From contig JADFUC010000948.1 in the NCBI GenBank assembly GCA_019722365.1, positions 30,475 to 94,474 of the forward strand: a stretch of DNA of 64,000 nucleotides. Direction: 5' to 3'. The notes under the pieces are model-generated. The model did no database searches. It was not told the DNA's origin and saw only the letters and a list, made by a program, of their open reading frames with translations. The stretch's first letter is position 1. Each line of letters begins with the position of its first letter. Positions 59,838 through 64,000 of this stretch are shown piece by piece. The translations under genes and the position numbers were made by a program. This DNA comes from Lithospermum erythrorhizon (lineage: Eukaryota; Streptophyta; Magnoliopsida; Boraginales; Boraginaceae).

Positions 59838-60045
59838 TGGTCGATGAAGATTCTTGGAGTTAGTTATTTCCATGTATGGGAGGACTGACCAGAGAGGGGG
59901 TCTCGATGGGCTGTAGACAGGGGCAGGTTGTTTTATTGTCGAGACCTCGCCCGAGCGAGGGGTCTCGATGGGGTCTCGATGACCCCTGAGTTGAGCGATC
60001 CTTATGAGGACCTCGTGGAGACGGGGGTATGGGGTCTCAAACAAC
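59838..60045 (-). other. GGGGTCTCGATG-repeat spacer with hairpin, between RNase H and PTPD of copia E
   Basis: GGGGTCTCGATG or close variants occur four times (59896, 59958, 59970 and a partial at 60029). At 59939-59968, TCGAGACCTCGC, loop CCGA and GCGAGGGGTCTCGA form a stem of 12 pairs with a two-base bulge. The same words occur in the LTR of the element. It lies about 220-430 bp ahead of the PTPD start codon. Confidence 0.6.
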
Positions 60046-60369
60046 AATAATTCTATCTACGAACATCGCGTAGTCCAACAATAATCCCCAAACATCCACA
60101 ACTCTTTGATAGCCCAAAAACCCGAAACACATCCAATCAAAGCAATATCTCAATATGCAATCAATATCTCTTGACCTCGAGGGGCATAACCATAATTCTC
60201 CATATTCACTAGCGTCCCCGACAATTCTAATAAAACATTTAGGACAATTTTTATCATTTAATATCATCGATTAACAAATTTGACATAATTTAAACGCCAT
60301 AGCATGCATACAATTTAAAGGCATAAAAAGACAGCAGAAGATAAAATCTAATAGCACTAGAAAGATGTT

Positions 60370-61760
60370 AAGCGTCCCAAATTTCATTACCTAATGCGGT
60401 TAAATTGATCCTCGGTGAGTAGTTTGGTGAAGATGTCCATGAGTTGATCATTTGTCCCAGCGAACGAGATCGATGGTATACTTTTTGCACATGGTCCCGG
60501 ATGGTAGTGGCCAGTTGATGTGCTTGGTCATGAATATTCTTTGGTTCTTAGCGATAATCTGATATTGACTGTGTTGTCGCATGTACGGAACTTGATCATA
60601 CTTGATCGAAATCTTCCAAAGTTTGTTTTATCCCAAACATGACACAATTTCCATCCATACATATTGACTCACGCCGTTGACAATGCAACACTATTTTGTA
60701 GCATGACTGAGAGTTGAGGCTATGTCTATGATGTAAGTCCAGCTAGTGCTCTTTCTCCCAATTGTGCAACCCTTGAAATCCATCCAGTATCCTTGAGTTC
60801 AAAATTCTTGCTCATTGGACAGCCCATATCAATTGTTCCCTTTCCACGTACGGATCTTTTAACGCTTTAGATGAGACTCTTTGGGAAGCGCTTGGAAAGC
60901 GGCGCCTGGCCAAGCGGCAAACATAATATCGGGTCACAAGCGGTAAGATAAAAGAAGACTGCCAATCATACCTCGATATTTGTCATTGACACTTGTACCT
61001 TACTCATCCTTATTAGAAGCTTAGTTGATGTAGACATGGGAGTTCCGTCACCTTTGCATCTTCATCCAATTTCTTTGGAAAACTCTTTCGAACTTTCTTT
61101 TGACTAATGAAGATCCCGTCGTCCATTTGTAGCCAGGTCTCAAAGAAAGAAGTTCAATTCGCCATCTATGCTCATCTCGAACTCACTTGTCATCATTTAT
61201 AAATTCCTCCCCAACAAATCAGTAAATGAACCAAAATAATATCAGCATCCAACATAAATTTGAGCAATGATAAGATGTTTGCCATGGTTTTAAGGAAAAG
61301 CGTGGGATCGAGCTTTCCCTTTACTTGAAACCATTCGCAACTAAATGTGTGCTTAACCTACCATATGACTCTGGGTGCTTGTTTTAAAACGTAAAGGGCT
61401 TTATCTAGTTTAAAAGCGGTGGGGATAAATTAGGATCTTGAAACCGGTGGTTGTTTTACAAAAACTTCTCGTCAAAAAACCATTTGAAAAGCGCTTTTAA
61501 CTAATCAAATTTAATTGTAGTTTGAAATCCATGTGACCTTCATGAAGGCTAGAATAATCTGAATGGATTCAACCTAGCCACGGGCAAAAGTTTCATGAAA
61601 ATTGACTCTTACCGACTTGATTATATGAACAATAGCGACTTTTTTATTTACTAAGCAACTTGTTGGTTCATCAAGTTTATTTCCAACCATTTGTCCCAAT
61701 AATGGTTTTATCACAATATTTTCAACTAAGCCCAAACTTTGCATCTTTCAAATTGTTCAA
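60370..61760 (-). pseudogene. Copia E reverse transcriptase and RNase H, broken
   Basis: Minus strand from right to left: VNFHETFARG and VESIQIILAF (about 61555-61605), then KLDKALYVLKQAPR (about 61370-61415), KGKLDPTLFLKT (about 61290-61325), MIGSLLLSYRL-like text (about 60960), and FQALPKESHLKR (about 60850-60890). RNase H ends with KHINWPLPSGTMCKKYTIDL-type text and a final TEDQFN-like block near 60370-60410. The YVDD box near 61230 is disrupted (YV then GC and a stop). Numerous frameshifts. Confidence 0.68.
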
Positions 61761-62299
61761 GTTCTTTTTGCATAGATAAAATCCAATCCGGATCTACAGA
61801 ACTTTGTTTTAAATATGGAAGGTACTACGTAGGATACATAAGCACTATGAAGGCAAAGCGTTATTTAAGGAGGATCGAGTAGTTACCCTGCTGAGAGATC
61901 ACCTAGAATGAGATCGGGGCATGATTCATGGCTTGATCCTCGTCTCCACAGTAGATCTTGATGTGTTCGCCAATGGAATGTCGTCCCACATCTTGAGGTT
62001 CTCGATGATTGTTTGTTTCTCATGTGGACGATCTTCCCTCGTTTTGATACTTTGTTTTGAGGCTCGTACTTTTCTTTGAAATTCTCATCCATTTGCCACT
62101 TTAATGAATCGTCACAAATCTAGCCTAGCTTTCTCGACAAGCGGATTAGATTAAATAAAGTTAACATGAATAGATTCTTTTGCATTGATCCTTCTTTATT
62201 ATAGATGATATATGCTTTACTAATGATTTTAGAATAACCAAGAAAGATTAGCCATTAGGTTTAACATTAAATTTTCAATCTATCTTTGGTGTTGAAATA
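61761..62299 (-). other. Decayed linker between integrase and RT of copia E
   Basis: In position for the integrase C-terminus and the hydrophilic linker before RT. A basic/serine-rich frame at 61883-62092 is the only readable piece. No motif. Confidence 0.4.
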
Positions 62300-63060
62300 T
62301 AGCATTTACGTCAAGACTTTAAAATAATCAATCTGAGGGGATCTTACAATGCCAAAACTCTTAAGGGTTTTGTCGAGAATAGGTCTAAGGAATGCAGGTT
62401 GATAGTGTAACACCTTGCTTGATTGTCATGGCGTGTCCCCAAAAATATTTTTGGCAGTTGTTCTCATTATTCAGCGTGAGTACGGCTCGTTTATTTGAAT
62501 GATCTTCTTTCGCTCAGCGACTCCATTTGTTAGAGGTGTTCTTGAGCTTTAGAAAAGTTATATTTAGATCATTACTCATAAAAAACTCCTCGAACTCCTC
62601 ATTTTGAACTCACCTCCGTGATCGACTTAACATAAGCTTTGATTTTTGAGTCCACTTTTCAGTGAGCTTTCCCTCTACGCCTTGTAAACTCTTTAAAAAC
62701 TTATCTTAACTCTTTACTTAAGGCCAATTCCCAAGTAAACCTTGGTAATGCGTCCACAATAACAAAAAACATATTTGATCCACCCGAACTCTCATTTCAC
62801 CAAGCAAAATCCATGTAAAAATCGAGCCACGTGGTTTGAGAGCAAGATTATAGGTTTATAACGAAGATTTATGCATTTTACCAAGTTGGCATGCGTCACA
62901 AGTTTAACCTTTTTATGTGGATGGGTAGACCTTTTACATGTGAGTCTTATGATTTAGATAACGTTTGATCTCTGGCGTGATGACCGTCGATGCCATAAAC
63001 TTCATACGTCATGTAGACAGCATTCATGCAAATATTACCTAGCTTGACGAATCAAAGTTA
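62300..63060 (-). pseudogene. Copia E integrase, broken
   Basis: Minus strand: a C..GK.H remnant near 62890, then GGSNMFFVIVDALPRFTWEL (about 62735-62795), equivalent to the GG..Y.FVIVDDFSRFTWV core block with the second aspartate changed. KVDSKIKAYVKS-like text follows, then GVRGVFYE and NFSKAQEHL..MESLSERRS (about 62500-62600), which parallels GVEHNFSAPRTPQQNGVVERKNR. DLFSTKPLRVLAL (about 62350-62390) is the P.E...KP..S.LR region. Confidence 0.62.
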
Positions 63061-63389
63061 ACATATTACATTATTCAATCGATATTCTGCACAACAAATG
63101 AAGATGAAGCATTTGAGAGCCAACACACTTATGTTAGAAAATTTAACCTCATAATCGTTTTGTAATTGTATTCGCTTAGCAAATTAAACTTTACGTAAAT
63201 GTAACAAGTAATGTTATTTTAATGTAAATGACACCAATACACCCTTTACCTAGGATTTTGTGGTTTTTAGTTTGTTAGCGAACTTTGCATTTCAACACGC
63301 ATTACTGACTTTAGAAAAGTGAAGCATCTACGTCGTGTCCTTGGCATCCAGCTTTAGCCTCCGTCAAATGTTTTCTTTCATGGATGGCC

Positions 63390-63830
63390 CTCACCACAAC
63401 ACAAAATCAATTTCTCATTCGAGGTACCCAATGTGATTTGGGTCTCTTGGGGGTTAATGATAGATGGATTTCTCTTAAATCCGTTTGGTGCCGAGGCTTG
63501 GGAGGTGCATTCTCGCTGTGGGACATCTGAGGCTCGTGATTCCTTTTTTCACAATAAGTGCAAGTGAGAATCACGGTCTTACAAACGATGCCGGATGATG
63601 AAACAACATTAAAAGTGATAGGGTTATCATTTGAATAGTACAACCCTTTTGTTGAACGGATAGCGTTGAGCTTGAAATTTCATTCAACTTGTTGTTTGTT
63701 CTCGAGGAATATAAGTTGGTGATTTCTTGAGTTCTCGTTTTTCTAACTGACCTTCTTAAGATTTTGTTTAAGCTCCAATTTTCCAAGAATACCATCATTT
63801 TTTAGTTGGAGTCAAGCGACAAAGTAACTT
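63390..63830 (-). pseudogene. gag: Copia E gag C-terminal region
   Basis: Two overlapping minus frames. 63798-63571 carries a lysine/asparagine-rich stretch (LENWSLNKILRRSVRK, then SSRTNNKLNEI) like the coiled-coil and spacer of SIRE-type gag. 63643-63407 carries CTYCEKRNHEPQM (zinc-knuckle start) and ends LTPKRPKSHWVP, equivalent to the GPKK.WVPK motif before the protease. The remaining gag and the 5' LTR lie outside the window. Confidence 0.52.
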
Positions 63831-64000
63831 CATTTCGAGGGAGTGGTTTTTAGCAAGCAGCTGTATTGGTTTTGAAAGTTCTTTTGTTCTTTTAAGCAAT
63901 TTTCAAAGCTTTCTAATAACTCATTATAACTATTGCTTAACTTGTCAAATCACTATTCGATTGCTCATCATCACTAGTGAGGTAGCAATACGTAACTTCA

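Larger units (their letters stand above)
56440..64000 (-). mobile_element. Ty1/copia element E, running off the right edge
   Basis: Minus-strand order from right to left: gag (63830-63390), integrase (about 63060-62300), RT (about 61700-61000), RNase H (to 60370), spacer with strong hairpin, PTPD ORF (59616-57790), PPT and LTR (57747-56440). The 5' LTR would lie beyond base 64000. The RT motifs (QAPR.., KALYVLKQAPR) differ from copia A/B, so it is a different copia lineage, yet it has the same pol-PTPD-LTR layout. Confidence 0.72.

Noticed and set aside
1..64000. Novel multi-gene system or biosynthetic cluster
   Set aside because: All multi-domain coding regions resolve into known retrotransposon or DNA-transposon parts; no other set of neighbouring genes is present.

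Overview
The window looks like repeat-rich, probably heterochromatic DNA from a flowering plant. It is AT-rich, contains plant-specific transposon families (CACTA, Ty1/copia with plant-type gag, chromodomain-bearing Ty3/gypsy, Stowaway-like MITEs), and shows no operons or other prokaryotic signals. I found no intact conserved gene. The only non-transposon coding signal I can support is the exon of a defensin-like cysteine-rich peptide on the minus strand near 31.1-31.35 kb. Nearly every transposon reading frame is broken by stops and frameshifts, so most proteins are entered as pseudogenes. Boundaries given to the base are those with a visible terminal motif; the others are approximate.

Left part (1-3.1 kb): the right end of a CACTA DNA transposon carrying a DUF8039-like exon. 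A minus-strand non-autonomous LINE-like insertion, flanked by an exact 14-bp direct repeat, splits its subterminal region. From 3.4 to 18.7 kb lies copia element A (+): 5' LTR, PBS, gag, RT-RNase H, an extra ORF of the putative plant transposon protein (PTPD) type, PPT and 3' LTR. It is interrupted by a solo-LTR-like repeat (X) and a minus-strand chromovirus (gypsy-1) with two LTRs and protease, RT, RNase H, integrase and chromodomain remnants. From 18.7 to 26.9 kb there is a Tork/Tnt1-like copia RNase H scrap (D) and then minus-strand copia B (LTR, PPT, PTPD ORF, RNase H, RT, integrase, protease, gag).

Middle (27-40 kb): an Athila-like protease scrap, a gypsy-type LTR, a 31-bp tandem duplication, a Stowaway-like MITE, the defensin-like exon, a G-run-rich island, AT-rich non-coding DNA with a dispersed repeat pair, and a LINE RNase H scrap. 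From 40.0 to 47.4 kb copia C (+; same family as A) carries LTR, PBS, gag and protease/pre-integrase, split by a plus-strand chromoviral LTR that contains arrays of palindromic subrepeats. A second copy of X follows it.

Right part (49-64 kb): a minus-strand solo chromoviral LTR, a second MITE, an unassigned stretch, a (TA)n tract, a second chromovirus end (gypsy-2: LTR plus integrase/chromodomain), and minus-strand copia E, which runs off the right edge (LTR, PPT, PTPD ORF, hairpin-rich spacer, RNase H/RT, integrase, gag).

The layout records nested insertion: X and gypsy-1 inside copia A, a chromoviral LTR inside copia C, and a LINE inside the CACTA element. Three copia elements (A, B, E) share one design in which a separate PTPD ORF sits between pol and the 3' LTR.
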